A stretch of 64,000 nucleotides of DNA from Cyanoderma ruficeps. Lineage: Eukaryota > Chordata > Aves > Passeriformes > Timaliidae. How positions within the stretch are numbered: position 1 is the first letter of the stretch; every line of letters begins with the position of its first letter. Below, one piece after another: positions 35,781-48,662 of this stretch. The translations under genes and the position numbers were made by a program. A model generated the notes under the pieces. It did not search any database and was not told the origin of the DNA. It saw only the letters and a program-made list of their open reading frames with translations. The stretch is taken from contig VZDJ01007753.1 of the NCBI GenBank assembly GCA_008694505.1, forward strand, positions 9,829,666 to 9,893,665, in the 5' to 3' direction.

Positions 35781-38464
35781 GTAATGCTTCGTAAAATATA
35801 TTACTACAACAAGCAAGAGTAGGCAAGTACTGCTTATTATGTGAGCCTCTGGATCACTTGGTATGTTACTTATAATAATTTATTTTGTATTTCAAAGCTC
35901 AGAATTTCACCTAACCATTATTTTCCTATTTTTAATGCACAAGAAATGTAATGACATCAACCTAAAATGCAGTATGTTGCTTTCAAAGATAATTTAAGGT
36001 TCAAAAGTCTTGCCTCAGCTAAGAGCTTTACAGTCCCAGTTAGAATAACTTCCTGTTTCATTTTCACAGGTCACTTATAAAGAAAAGGGAGGGCTGTTAA
36101 TTCAAATGGCAACTTGACTAAATCCAAAGCAGAACAAAAGCTAAAATAATGCAAACCCAAGGCCAAGGCTAAATAGGCTCCTGTCAAACTTACCTACACT
36201 TACATTTGTTTCCAGATCTCCACAGATTTGAAGGGGCAATCAGCACAAAAAATTTGGAGGCTGAGTGCACAGACATGATTGTTCTACAGACAGTGATTGC
36301 TATTGTCATACTGAAAAATGTCTGCTAAATAATGAAATGGTCCATTTCAGAAAAATGTTTTTGTTTTGCTGGCTCATCTCAGTTTACTGGAAACTGTAAA
36401 TTCCTGTAATTTTCTGCTTTTCTTATGGTGCAAATTTAACTTCTTCCTTTCCCAGGTAGCTTGTTACTCAGTAATATATATGTTATATTTTTCTATTTGC
36501 AATTAAGCTTAGTTCTTATTAGGGATGTTTCTACTCCTAACATATGCATGTAATACAATGCACTTATGCAGCAATACTACACTGAAATAATGGAAAAGCT
36601 TCAATTTCTTTAGTGCGTGAATCACAATTACAGTGAAGGAGACAGAGTAAGAGAATTAATTTTTATCCTGAGTATTCCCAAACCTGGGTAGTACTGAAGA
36701 TACTGGAGGAGGGCAGTTCCTTGGTGCTGGACTACAGACCTCAAAGTTTTGGTCATTCAGAGATGGTACTGCTGTAACTCATCTCAGGAATTCAGCTGCA
36801 TGCAATGCAAAGCCTGCCTTTCTTAAAACACAGCTTTCTGACCTTGGCCCTTTAAGCTGTAAGACGAAAGAAAAGTTATTTCTATGCAAGATAAGAAAGA
36901 CAAAAGCAGACATGGAAATTACTAACTCAGTGACTTAAGAGAAAAGCATCAGTTTGAAATGATATAAAAGCTGAGGAGAAAAGCATTTATATGTAGCAAT
37001 GCAGCAACACTTGGGGTAACAGAGAACACCTTCAGCTCCTGTATGATGACTGCCTTACCAGCAGAGTCTTATTGACATGCCTGCACCACAAGCATGCAAA
37101 TGCTTAACCTGGAAACATGTTATTAGTAACTGTTTCCCGTGAGTATTAATCAGTAAGTAATTGCAGTATGCTCCTAAACTGTGTTCTGTGCTAGCAGAAT
37201 TTCTTCATGCACCATAGAAAGTGCCCAGAGAGCCCCTGTAAAAAGACTTACCCCTGCATTATAGATTTTCAAACATTCTCATCAGTTTAGCTGCCTATCT
37301 CTATTACAGATTATTAAGCTTGAAAATTCCTGACATTCCTATGTTGTTTTAAAAAAAGTTCGGGGTGTGTTCCTAATTTTAACTGATTTTTTTTTCTGTT
37401 AATTATCCTAAGGGTTGCAAGTGCTCATTCAACTTAAGTGGCCAATCCATTTTGCAGATGAACGAACTGCTCTCAGAACAAGATTAAATGAATTTCAACT
37501 GGGTTTAGCATTTCTTAGAACAAGTCCTTAAGAGACCTGGAAAAAGGTTACCTGCTAAACTAAGAGTATCAAACAGGATATCTTTCATCAGATCCAGTCA
37601 TCTTCAGTCACCAGCGAGCCTTTCATAAACTATTACATTCTTTTAAAAAATTACTTGGTGTCTGCCTCTACTATTTCTAATGGAAATTTTTTCAAGAAAG
37701 CCATCCTTATGATGTCTAAAAAACTCTCTAATTTCCATCCTAAATTTATTCATCATTTGCTCCTATGCCAAAATTAAATATCTTCTTTAAATTCCATAGC
37801 TTTTTTTTCTCTGTTTATTCTTCTGATGAAATGATAGAGAACAATCAGTTCCTTCTCAGATTTTTTTTTTTTTCCTAGCCTAAACAAGCCAAGCTCTGCT
37901 AGTTGTCTGGGAATTAAGCTTTACCTTCTCAGTCAGCTTAATTACCTCTACTAACACTCATCCAAGTTACAGTCTCTCTTTAACATGCATAAGCAAAATT
38001 TTGCAGAGGTATAAAACAGCGTGGAGTTTTACCCATAAGAAAATTAGTTTTGGTCTCTGAGTGTCAACATTTCTCTTTTAAAATCTTTGAAAGGATTTTG
38101 AACAAACAGCCTCAGGAATGTTCAGGCAGATGGAGATACATTTCACGTAGTTTAAGTAGTTCATATATTACACCGCATTATTGTTTAACCTGTGTTTTGG
38201 GAAGTTGATAAGGACATGAATGTAGACTCCATATCCTCCAGGGTATTAAAAAAATGAATTGTATTTCAGCCAGCTCTAGTTGGGCACATGTGTGTTCTTT
38301 CTGGTTTCTATCACAAAATGATTTTTGAGTTCAGTTGACTGTCTAGTTGTCACTGTACACTCTGGTCCTGGGCAGGTTCTTGTTCTGTAAATTCACAGGA
38401 AAAAAAATAGTAATTTCATCTATCTCAAAGAGATCCAGCGTGGGTCCAGACTGGAAAACAATTT
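35781..38464. other. Unique DNA, no gene seen
   Basis: No frame of note. There are T-runs near 37388-37396, 37801-37809 and 37860-37874. Nothing here resembles a coding exon, RNA gene or mobile element. Confidence 0.55.
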
Positions 38465-38643
38465 TCCCATAAGGACATTAAAACAGGTTGCTCAGGGTGG
38501 CTGCAAATCCTGGAGGTTTTGAAGACCAGACTGAACAAAGCTCCAAACAGCTTGGTGTAATCTCAGAGCTGATCTTGCTTCGAGCACCAGGTAGGGCTAG
38601 AGACCTCCCGAAGTTCCCTCCAGCCTGAGTTATTCTATGATCC
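38465..38643 (+). mobile_element. CR1 3' end fragment
   Basis: On +, landmarks of the CR1 3' UTR: 'aaacaggttgctcagggtgg', 'aatcctggaggttttgaaga', 'tgaacaaagctccaaacagc', 'tctcagagctgatcttgctt', then 'gttccctccagcctgagtta' and the tail 'ttctatgatccc'. The copy is 5'-truncated, and its left edge is set where similarity to CR1 begins. Confidence 0.87.
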
Positions 38644-41600
38644 CAAGCATTTGGCTAGTCAAACTATATCATATTTGTATTAGTATATTTCACAATAGAA
38701 TGAGTATGCATATATTAGAATAATTATGTTGAATCATTAAGTATGAAATTAAAATATTAAGAATTAACATGGACGGATCTGTGTCTTGATTCATTTCTCA
38801 GGAATCACCTATTAATAGTATTTCAATGATATTTCTCTTTAATTTTACCTCTTTCTTCTGAGAATAATAAAGAATTATTTTCATAATAATAAAAATAAAA
38901 AAATTACTTCTTTCCCAAATTAACAAAGTCAATTTAGTCATACTGGTTATTATGGAAGTGGCATGACTTCCACAGAAAGAATGGCTGAACTAGATAGCAT
39001 GATGCAGTTTGAAAAAGAGAAGATACTAAAGATCTGTATATTATAAAAGGCATGGGAAGAAGACATTAGGATGAAATTAGAATCATCTTTTGCAGTTCAA
39101 GAGCTGGAAGGTATCAATTGATAGTGGGGGACAATTCCAACAGATACAATGAAGGTGACTATCATGCAGCGAGAGGCTGAACTTTACAGCTCTATGCCAA
39201 AGCATGCTGAGGTAGCTAAGTACAGAGTCAGGGGAACAGGGAATTATTTAGTGGAATAAGTGCAGATGTATACTGAATACACATATTATACATCCAGCTG
39301 CCATGCCTGCCCAGTTCTCACATTTTTCTGCAGGCGCACCTTTATTTTTGTCAGAAAAATTTAAGAGCTTCTCAGATAACATCCTTTTTGATTGGTGGCC
39401 ATGTGCTTTATTCAAAATTCCAATCCTTGGTCTACAACGAGCTTTAGCAAATAAATGTTGAATGCCAGCCATAAAAATGTGAACATTTCCTGTCTTTACT
39501 ATGATATCATATATTTAAACTAAGCAATCCTGAATGTAGAACTGTCAGCCAATGAGTTGAGTAGTGATTAGAACATTCAAACACACCTTACATAAACCAG
39601 GAAAAGTTGAGTACAAACCTTTTTTTGTAGAGCTAGAGCAAAATTAAATCATTTTTGTATCTGCATTTCTGGTCTTAAGATGAACAGAAATCTGAAGCTA
39701 CTTATGAACTTTCAGGTCTTAGCATCCATATAATTCTCATTTCAGTCACTGGGGCATATAAACTATACTCAGGTATCTGAAAATAAAACAATTCAACCAC
39801 TTTAATTTGCAAGAAGTTTATTCATAATCACATTAAGGATGAAATTGCATTTCTGTGTGTTCCACGGAAGAAACAGTTGTTGAGGTCTTCAAATAGTTAA
39901 TATATTGGTGTTTAAAAAGTGGAGTGGTATAATGAGAATTAGTGAGTAAGAAATAAGTCCACAGTTTTCTAACTTTGTTTCCCAAAACATGGAAAAGTTT
40001 TACATTTAAAAACAAACTGGATACAATTTCAACTTTAGGCATTTTATGGCTGTCCCAGTTATGTGTAGGTGTTGGGAGTTCTGTGTGTTGGCTTTTGTTG
40101 GAACAAAATATTTATAATTCATAAATATATGAATCATAACATTTATATGGCACTTCTGGAACAGATGCCACCAAAATCTTAATTAAATATAAAAGCCTAC
40201 AATTAAAAGGCAAAGCCAAATGAATAAAATTTAAAGAATTATCTAAAATCCTGCAAATGAGAACCTTAGAAATAAAAATGGAATGTGATGTTAATATCGC
40301 ACAAATAAGTTACACGAAAAATACATTCTAATGATAGGCAGACAAATGTATTGTAAGAGCAGTTATTATTTTGCAACATCTTCTATTTTGAAGCACTCTA
40401 CAGCACTTTACAAGTTCTCTCTGAAAAGATAGGAACCGTTTCAAATTCTATTAAAGTGCATGTCATAATATATGTTTTTTATTTGCCAACTCCTTTAGTG
40501 GCAATTATTGATGATGGTACTCTATAGCATACTAGTGAATGCAATTTACCATATTTCTGAAAAATGAGACATCAAGGCACCATCTGCTATTGAATGCCTA
40601 CTGTAGAGTAGGGAGATACATCCAATTATCCTCACAATTATAACTCAGGCAGTTTAGCATAAGGTAGAATATCAAGGTCTTCTAATTAATTTGTTTCAAA
40701 AAATATATCTGAGAAGCTAATGTGGGCTGATTTAGCCTAACAGTTTCAAATGAGCAGATTCTTAACCCCTAAAACCAACATGAATAAAGGGATTACAGAA
40801 CAACTTCTCTCTAGCAAGAGCTACACCCACATTTGTCCCAAATAGCACTGAGATATTTTTTGATATTTCAATGTGGACCTGCGTATTTGTATTAGATACT
40901 CATTGGGGATTAATGAACTCATTCAAGCAGACCATGTTCTGCTTTCAAATCTTTTCAACAAAAGCTTAGATAACTTTCACAAGCTTTCTGCAAGCCTCCT
41001 TATTTCCATGTGTTTTCTATTTCTGTGCAAATTAACTTCCTTTTTCCAGTGCTGGTGAGGAAGTAATTAAGAAAAAAATCTATTTGAAGAGCTCTTGATA
41101 GAAAGTTTCCACATTAATAATGATTATCTCAATTCTCATTGATCAAGAGGCCTATTTTTCTGATGTTTCCAGGTCACTTAAGAAGATCAAGTCTAAAATA
41201 GCAGAGATGAATTATACACACATGGGGTCCATATCTGTTCTATAAATTGACAGTGAGCTTTTTTTACAATGTAAAATTTGTAATTTGAATTCAGAGCCAT
41301 TTTGACATATAAGGTGCCAAGAAGAAACAAAACTTTGAGTAGAAGTAAGCATTTACAGTGTGCCCTTCATCTCCTTCTATTTCTAACCAGATGATTGTTG
41401 CAATATTTTTGACTGAGGAAAAAGCTGTGGTGTTTTAGATTACAGCTGTCTTGTAGAAACACAACAGAGGACAACAAAGATGTGCATTTCCTTGCTGAAA
41501 AGGATACAGTATATGTCAATTTTAAAAACGAAGAGGTTTTTTAGGACATTTTGCTGTGGTTTTATGTCACTGTAAGTACTATCTGTGTTTCAAGTGACAT

Positions 41601-42931
41601 TTATTACTCTTCAGAGATCTGAAAACATAGAACATTTTTGTGTCCTGACTAGCAGTTACACATGCTGTATGTCATTCTCCCTGTTTTCTTGATAGTTGTT
41701 TTGAGACCAATTTGGATTTACTGAAAGATCACAGCAATACATAAAGGGTTACATATTGGTGCAATAGAAAGGGAGACAAGAGGAATAGTGAGGCTACATG
41801 AGTTGGGACACAAATACTTCTGGCCCATAATTTCAGTCTTGTACAAGACAGTATAAAATGTCCCTTGACACACGTGGGGCTGCTATGCATCTGTACTATT
41901 TCCTCTAAGTGAAGCTGACAAACAAGCTGAAGCTTAACCCCATCCTCTGTGAAGCTTTAGCAGGAAAGAACGCCAATGAAGTTACCCCTGGACTAGTTTC
42001 CCAAAATGAGCAACTTGATCTTGAGCAACTTGAGCAACTATTAATTTTCACACATTTCCTGACATGTTTAGAATTCAGGCATGCAGCAAGTATTCCATTA
42101 TCCCGTTCTCTCATTCTATCCAAATAGGATTTACTGTTACCATAATATAGCATCAGTAAAAATCAAAATGATATAATCATACCTAAATAACAATGGATGT
42201 CCTATGTATGAAAATAAATTATCTTCTCTTTAATCATACATTGTGTTAGTGCAAAACAATAAGAACTAAAACAGAAGAAAATTAAAAATCTGTGTGATGC
42301 ACTTTTGACCTTCATAAGTCATATCCTGAATAGTGTTTTTAATGATTTTGTAGGTCGTCCAATGATAAAAATTGTTTATACTGCGTAGTGTCACTGCCTT
42401 AACAGAGACACGATGAAGAGATTAATTCTACAATAGTTGTGTTTATGAACTGAACAATTTATTTTAATGGCATAGATAATAGTAGCTTAATATTTTAAAC
42501 TAAAGTTTATACATTATCCAGGATATTGATAAGCATGATTCCACATTTACAGACAGAATAAGGAATCTGTGGTTTGCGCAAACTGAAGCTCAAGACGCCA
42601 TGGAAGGTTAGGGCTGGAACTTTGTACAAAAAACAAAGGAAACATCAATAGACAGTGCAGACATTACTCAGAATTCCATGACTTTGGTCAAAGAAATGGG
42701 CCTATGTACAGATCCAAATCTGTATTTGAGGTAGGAGCACACGGACCTTTGGCCCACCCTTGAACATGCATTGGTGTGCAAGGGGATTTTTTGGTGCAGA
42801 TTTCTCCAGTAATTATAGGTGGGGGCTCACGGTATGCACTTGAGTGCAACATGGATATGTCTCAAAAAATTTCTCCCTTGGTATAACCCAGTGAAAGCTG
42901 CATAATAGAACATTATGTAGACTTACTAGGT
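38644..42931. other. Unique AT-rich DNA, no gene seen
   Basis: Frames reach 82 codons (41905-42153, -) with an overlapping 72-codon frame on + that contains the local repeat 'gagcaactt' three times (42007-42040). Neither has a recognisable domain. The sequence at 42600-42860 is less AT-rich but unidentified. Confidence 0.5.
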
Positions 42932-42990
42932 AGAATTACAAGATCACTGAGGTTGAAAGTACCTTGTGAAGTCATCCAGTTCAAGCTTTA
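42932..42990 (-). mobile_element. CR1 3' tail remnant
   Basis: About 60 bases on -, matching the CR1 end: 'agaattacaagatcactgag', 'gttgaaagtaccttgtgaag' and 'tcatccagttcaagc'. It is short and diverged. It ends just before an AT-rich hairpin and microsatellite. Confidence 0.7.
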
Positions 42991-43009
42991 GGAAGAATTC
43001 GTCCTTCAT

Positions 43010-43070
43010 AAATTTTATTTATAAAATAAAATTTTATATATATATAAGATGAATATATATATATATGATG
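43010..43070. repeat. AT-rich hairpin and (TA)n microsatellite
   Basis: A perfect 11-bp inverted repeat, 'aaattttattt' (43010-43020) and 'aaataaaattt' (43024-43034), around a 3-base loop. It is followed by two (TA)n runs at about 43036-43048 and 43054-43066. The whole tract lies next to a CR1 tail remnant. Confidence 0.85.
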
Positions 43071-45081
43071 AAATTGGTGGCCATCTTGTTTCAAATTACG
43101 AGTTGCTTTATGATAACTTTAACCACTATATTCAAAGGAACATACTGTACCGGAGATAAAATAAAATTAAACTCCTCGTCTCTTTACTGTATTATGCTGT
43201 GTGTCCAGTCAAAATATTGTAATGTAATTGTATTATGCTTTCAGCGCAGCATCTTAGTTTTTCACTTAAGGTTGTTGAAATCAATATTTTTAGTTAACCC
43301 CTACCACTGATGTAATGGCTCATAGATGACAGACTATAGGTACAAAATACTGAGCCAGTTTTATCAAAATATTTATGAACTTTTACAAAATTCTCATCAG
43401 GTGTCAACAGAGAAAAAGTATTCAAGTGTCTTAAAGTACTGTGGACATCTGCACTCATGTGGAGGTAGACTTAGGAACTCAAGAAAACTAAATTATTCCT
43501 TTTAAGTATGAGAAAAAGTGTGTAGAAGATTATCTCCCTCCTCTTTATTCTAGCCACCACACCATTCTTTTAAAATATTTTTTAATAGTGTGTAAGGCAA
43601 AGGGAGCATTTCCAATACAAATTCCACTCTAAAGAACTGTCTAAGCATTTTGATTCATATGAAAATGTAATGCTGTCCCAAAAGTTGAGGTCAGTTCAAG
43701 CATTTTCCCAGCATTTGTGCACTTCCAGTAAATAAAAATAAGCTTTCTGTTAAATCTTTAATACTGGACAGAAAATACATGCTCAGATATTCAAGAAAAA
43801 AAGTTTATTCTCTCACCTATATTCTATTTTCATTGCTGACCTTTTCACCTTCTTTCTCTGCTTCCCCCTTCCTCCTCCCTTCCTGACTTGCAGCATATCT
43901 GATTGCATTACTAACTGTACGTAAATATTTAATTGTTTTGCATTACATGGAACTATCACCAACCCTTCCAAACATTAAGTGTGTTTAACCAATTAACTTC
44001 TGGTAGAAGAAGAAAAGCATAAACAACTACCACCCCGAAATGGTGTCAAACACCTCTTGCAACTACATGACTACATTCTGTCCCAGGCAGTTCGCTATTA
44101 CAAACAGTTTAAAACCCATTTCAATAGCTTAATAATGTTAAATACTGAACCAGTTTTAAGCCAAAACCTCCATCAAAAACATATGTTGAATGTAAATATG
44201 TGCTCCACATCACAAACACAGGCAACATCCTTTAAACAGTGTCCTAATCTCATTAGGCACTGTGAAAAACTCTGAACCACTGGAAAGGGCACCTATAAAA
44301 CCCCATCAGTGGTATTTGAGGAGGGCAAGGGGACCAGATCATATTAGATTATTGCCCTGAGTTCTCAGATGCACTGGTGCTGCCAAGCCACATGTCATCT
44401 ATACCAGGCCCAGATAGCACAATCTAGCTTTAACCATCTCAGGTTCAGAAATAACTGTAGGGATTATGACAGCAAGACCTTATTTAAATTAGAATTTAAA
44501 ATGTAAATTAAAATTTAAATTAAAGTAAATGCAGAAATCACTTTTAATTATGTCATTGCATCGCTTATAGTACAGAATCAAGGATTGTCTGGACTTCTGG
44601 GTTTGTTTCACAGAAGAAATAGAAAAAGAAGCAAACTGGATATTTTTCCCTAGAGAAATTATGTAGGAATAATACAAAACCCCTTACCTATACAGTAGAC
44701 ACATTAAGACATATTTCATTAACTTTTTATACATATATATCTGAAGAAACACCTTGAACGGTTACTGCTTTTCTGTGTTTCTATTGCAGAAGCTCCTAAA
44801 ACCAAGAGAAAATATGATGGCACAAAATAACATGTAGAGTTTGCCAGTTTGATAGCTCCTTTTATTATGCACTGCATCCAAAAGAGGTTGAAATTTGCCA
44901 CAAGATATAATAGCAGCCTAGTTACAGGAATAAAATAAAATTAGTTCAGTGAACAATATCTCGCTCTCCTAAGAATATTCATGAACAAAAATAATTTATC
45001 GGTACCATCCTGTTCTGAGCAGGTGGAGATCAGACAAAGGAGCAAACGTATTATCATGTAATCATAAAGTACTTCACTTAC
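43071..45081. other. Unique DNA, nothing recognised
   Basis: AT-rich, with frames up to 81 codons. A patch at 44480-44525 consists of repeated 'aatttaaa'-type words and is self-complementary. No gene or mobile element is recognised. Confidence 0.5.
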
Positions 45082-45192
45082 CGCAGATTGTGATAAGCAA
45101 ATTGCTGGTAATTACACATGCTCTGATCCCACCTGTTGCAGAGAAAGGAGCTTTCTAGACTGCATACACAGCTTACTAAAACAGCCTTTTTA
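45082..45192 (-). other. Candidate internal coding exon (unproven)
   Basis: Read on -, a good acceptor ('cagccctaccttttgcag', its AG at 45194-45193) and a near-consensus donor ('ctgcg' then 'gtaagtg', GT at 45081-45080) enclose exactly 111 bases. Only one frame is open, for all 36 whole codons, with 1 leftover base at the start and 2 at the end, so the exon could be skipped or included without shifting the frame. The peptide has four cysteines (VSCVCS, FLCNRW, SMCNYQ). The frame closes with the TAA inside the donor, as expected if the coding part ends at the splice site. I do not recognise the protein, and no partner exon is proven. Confidence 0.25.
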
Positions 45193-45965
45193 CTGCAAAA
45201 GGTAGGGCTGACCTGCTGGCAGTACCTTGCTGCCACCAGCATTATCCCTTTCCCATCTGGCGTCCTCTTTTTGGGTGGACAATGAGTAGGCAACATTTCT
45301 TACACCCTCCTGGTGCAAAGCTATTATGTATGTCCTTTAAAGATGGGAGAAGTTTTCACCACTGGAGCACAGCCATGGAACAGATTTTTTGAGGTACTCT
45401 TAATATGAATATATGGCTTTATAATGCCAGTCTAGAGGGGGTTTTTTCCCCTGAATATATAGGTCAATTAAAATACAGAAGCTATACATGGAAAGCATGA
45501 AAGTAAAATTTCAATGAGATGTAACTCCAATTGAATTATTTTCCCCAAAGATTTTGGCTCTAAAAGAAGTCCCCGTTTTCAATTGGGAAAACTCTGCAAA
45601 AGTAGCCAGACATTATAACAGAATTGGTAGCTATCTTAAGCTACAGTTCCTCTACAACAGGTGAGAGCTGGATCCAAATGAGAATGACAAGGTTATACCT
45701 CTGAAAATGTCCTTATCTTTGCCAGGAACCACTTAGTGAAGGTCAAATATAATTGTTCTTAGATATATTTCAATAAGAAAAAGAAAGCATGGAAATAAAT
45801 ATAGTATTTTTAGTTATCCTCTTTCAATCTCACAATTAATCTTTCACTTTTTTCTTCTTTACCTTAGTTCATCCCAGAAAAGCTATCAAAGTAGGGTATA
45901 CTGAAAGTTTTTAAAGCAATTTACAATAATTAAATTGATAATATTTTTGTGCTTTATCTCTGTAG
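45193..45965. other. Unique DNA between two exon candidates
   Basis: AT-rich sequence with nothing recognisable. The candidates on either side are on opposite strands, so at most one of them is likely to be real. Confidence 0.5.
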
Positions 45966-46068
45966 ATTGCGGACTAAAAATTTTAGTGGCAAACAGAAAT
46001 ATCACCTGTGACAATGGAATTTTATGTTCTGTCACTTCCATTCCTAACAGAAATATCTCTGTCCACAG
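45966..46068 (+). other. Candidate internal coding exon (unproven)
   Basis: On +, an acceptor ('tttttgtgctttatctctgtag' ending at 45965) and a donor ('ccacag' then 'gtacct', GT at 46069) bound 103 bases. One frame is open throughout (33 codons plus 2 bases on each side) and holds two N-glycosylation-type motifs (NIT, NIS) and two cysteines. It would suit an extracellular segment, but 103 is not a multiple of three and no family is recognised. The surrounding 62-codon frame is of chance length. Confidence 0.22.
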
Positions 46069-46542
46069 GTACCTAAAGAAGGAAAACAATGAAATTAAAA
46101 AGCTTTATAACACTGGACAGTAATTCTTATTCTCTTTTCTATAGGAACTAACAAGCTTTTTCTCATGTTTTACAAAATTTGGAAGTAGGCAGTGAGCCTG
46201 CAGGGGCTCTTGGCGAAGAAAAACTTTTTTTCTCTTTGAGGGCATTGACAGTCCTGAGAAACCATTCAAGGGAAAATAAAAAATACAGGTTCCCTGAAGT
46301 TCACTAAGGCTAAGGCCTTAGACCTCTTGTGCACCCCTTTCAGGGAAAGGAGAACTCTCATCTATAGGAAAGGTTGTAGCTTCAATTAACTGGGAACATA
46401 AGTGCTTGTTAGTCAGATTAATGATGCATTTGCAGGAAAAGCTTTGGTAATGTTTGCCTTGCTTCAAAGGGATGAAAGGCAAAGTGATGCGGATATTTAT
46501 TTTACAAAGCAAAATTGGGAATAAACAATGTGTGAATTTCAC

Positions 46543-46562
46543 TAATTGAATTAATTCAATTA
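46543..46562. repeat. 20-bp perfect palindrome
   Basis: The 20 bases from 46543 to 46562 equal their own reverse complement, centred on 'gaattaattc', and are followed by more 'aattaatta' units. It contains several TAAT cores of the type bound by homeodomain proteins, but AT-rich palindromes also arise by chance. Confidence 0.85.
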
Positions 46563-48644
46563 ATTAATTAAGTTAAAGTCTTATTCCATTGAGAATTTCC
46601 CTGGTTCTTCCGAAGGAAAAATAGATCACCAGCACATTTATTATCCTGTTGTATGACAAGACTTCTGTTCTAAATTTCCATGTTGCACACGTCATACAAT
46701 TTTCCAAAAGTTATATTTGCAAATTCTAGTAAAAGTGTTCCACAAATTGCTGGGGTTTTGTTGTTGCTCTTGTTGTTTTTCTTATAGCTTTTATTGTTGT
46801 CTTTTACTTTTTAGGGATAGGACTTACTTGAGTTATTAATGTAGTACTCACAAGAACATTGAAAGAACAAATAGAAGGGAAAATTAATCTAGAGTGGCTG
46901 CAAATGTTGGAAGCATGTTATTCTACATATGCCTCTAGAATGGGAATAAGTAGTAATTAAAATGCCCCCCTAGACAGTAACTAGGAATGGGAATTATAGT
47001 GAGCAAAGGATTGAGGTGGCACAATTAAAAGAATGCATTTAATAGTTATGAATTATGGAGACCAATTATGGCATCCATCCCAAAAGTGTTACATGTTCCT
47101 TTAGAAGACTACATTATAATCATGTGATCTTACATTATATTACAATATACACCTAAAAGGGAGCTCCTGAAATTGCTACTAGGTTTTCTCTCAGACATTC
47201 TTATGTTCAGCCTAATGAAGGTCCTGCTTCCCTCAGTCTGGTGGTTTTGCTTGGACCAAACTATATCTATTACCTGACATGCTTTAGATGACATCTCTTC
47301 ACAAAATATGGATGTCCTCATTGCGAGTCAGGCAATGTGAAGGGACTTTTGCTTTTTATTCCTTTCTTTTTTTAAAAAAATAAAAATAAGAGAAATCATA
47401 TTATCACATTTAAAATGTATTTCCAATAACATTTCAGAAGTCTCTTTTCGGATGAGATGAACCATGCCCCAGATGTGTCTATTATTTTCTTCTCTAAGGG
47501 ATAGAAAAAGCGCAAATGGAGACACTAAAAATACAGCTAGATTAGATAAACCTCTCTTGAAAAATGTTACAGACTATTCGAGCATGACAGCATGTGTAGT
47601 ATAGATATTTCATGGAAGGGACACAAAAAACATGGATTAAAAGGGAATTATGTCTTTATCACGTAGATATAATGCACAATTTTTTTCTATTTTTTTAATA
47701 CATTTAGATTTATTTTCCTTGATGTGTATTTTCTACCCCAATGCTAATGCACTGTCACAATGGTGTTCATCCTGAGGCTAGGCTCTAAATAACAGATCAT
47801 GTGTTTTTTTGCAAAAAAGCTGATAGAAGAAAGGAACAATAACCTGGGTATCTATATATAATTCAAATTCTATAATGAAAAGAAAACCATTCCAAGGTAA
47901 GCTTGGAAAGTGACCTACTGCTGTATATTTTAAGTTCTGAGGAAATTGTAGTTGCCATAACACTCTATTGTGTAATCCTTGATGTGAACATTGCTGAATT
48001 TTCAGTTAAAATTGACAGAGATTACTGTGGTCAGATAGACCCCATTGAGTACTGAGATAACAAAACTATATACAGTCTTCAAATGGAAATATCAATAGAA
48101 TATATTAGGGTTAAGAATCTGAGAAAAGGGTGGAAATAATATTTTTCTATTACAAATTAAATGCACTGCATATCTGATGTCTTATTGAAAATGACATTGC
48201 CAGCATAGCTTTTCTGGAGAAAAGAGAACAATCAAGTACATTTTGCAAGATAAGGAACTGACTGGGATAATTTTATGCTTTCACTACAGGCCTACTTCAG
48301 TGCACATCTCAACAGTCCTTTACTGATTGAGACCATCTGACATCAACTTTCTATGGACCACAAAATATTTGACTTCTGTCTGACATGCTAATAGCTGAAG
48401 GTCATCTGAGGAAAAAAAAAATTGGACCTGACTCCAGCATATCAGCATGTAACAACTAGAAATATTAGCCAAGATCCAGGGTTTTCATACTGCAGTGAAA
48501 AAGGACAAATTTGCATAGAAACATCACATCTTTTTAAAATACTAGTCTTTGAGAAAATGTTTCTCACAGGCTTCTAGTGGCAAGCATTATGGAATAGTTT
48601 GATTTACCATCGTGTGCAGTCAGGTAGTGCTGTGTAGAGAGAAA

Positions 48645-48662
48645 CTCTGTGGCGCCACAGAG
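48645..48662. repeat. 18-bp perfect palindrome with GGCGCC core
   Basis: The sequence 'ctctgtggcgccacagag' is identical to its reverse complement. The GGCGCC centre is striking in a very AT-rich region. It has no spacer, so it would bind a dimeric protein rather than form a normal hairpin. No flanking gene explains it. Confidence 0.9.
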
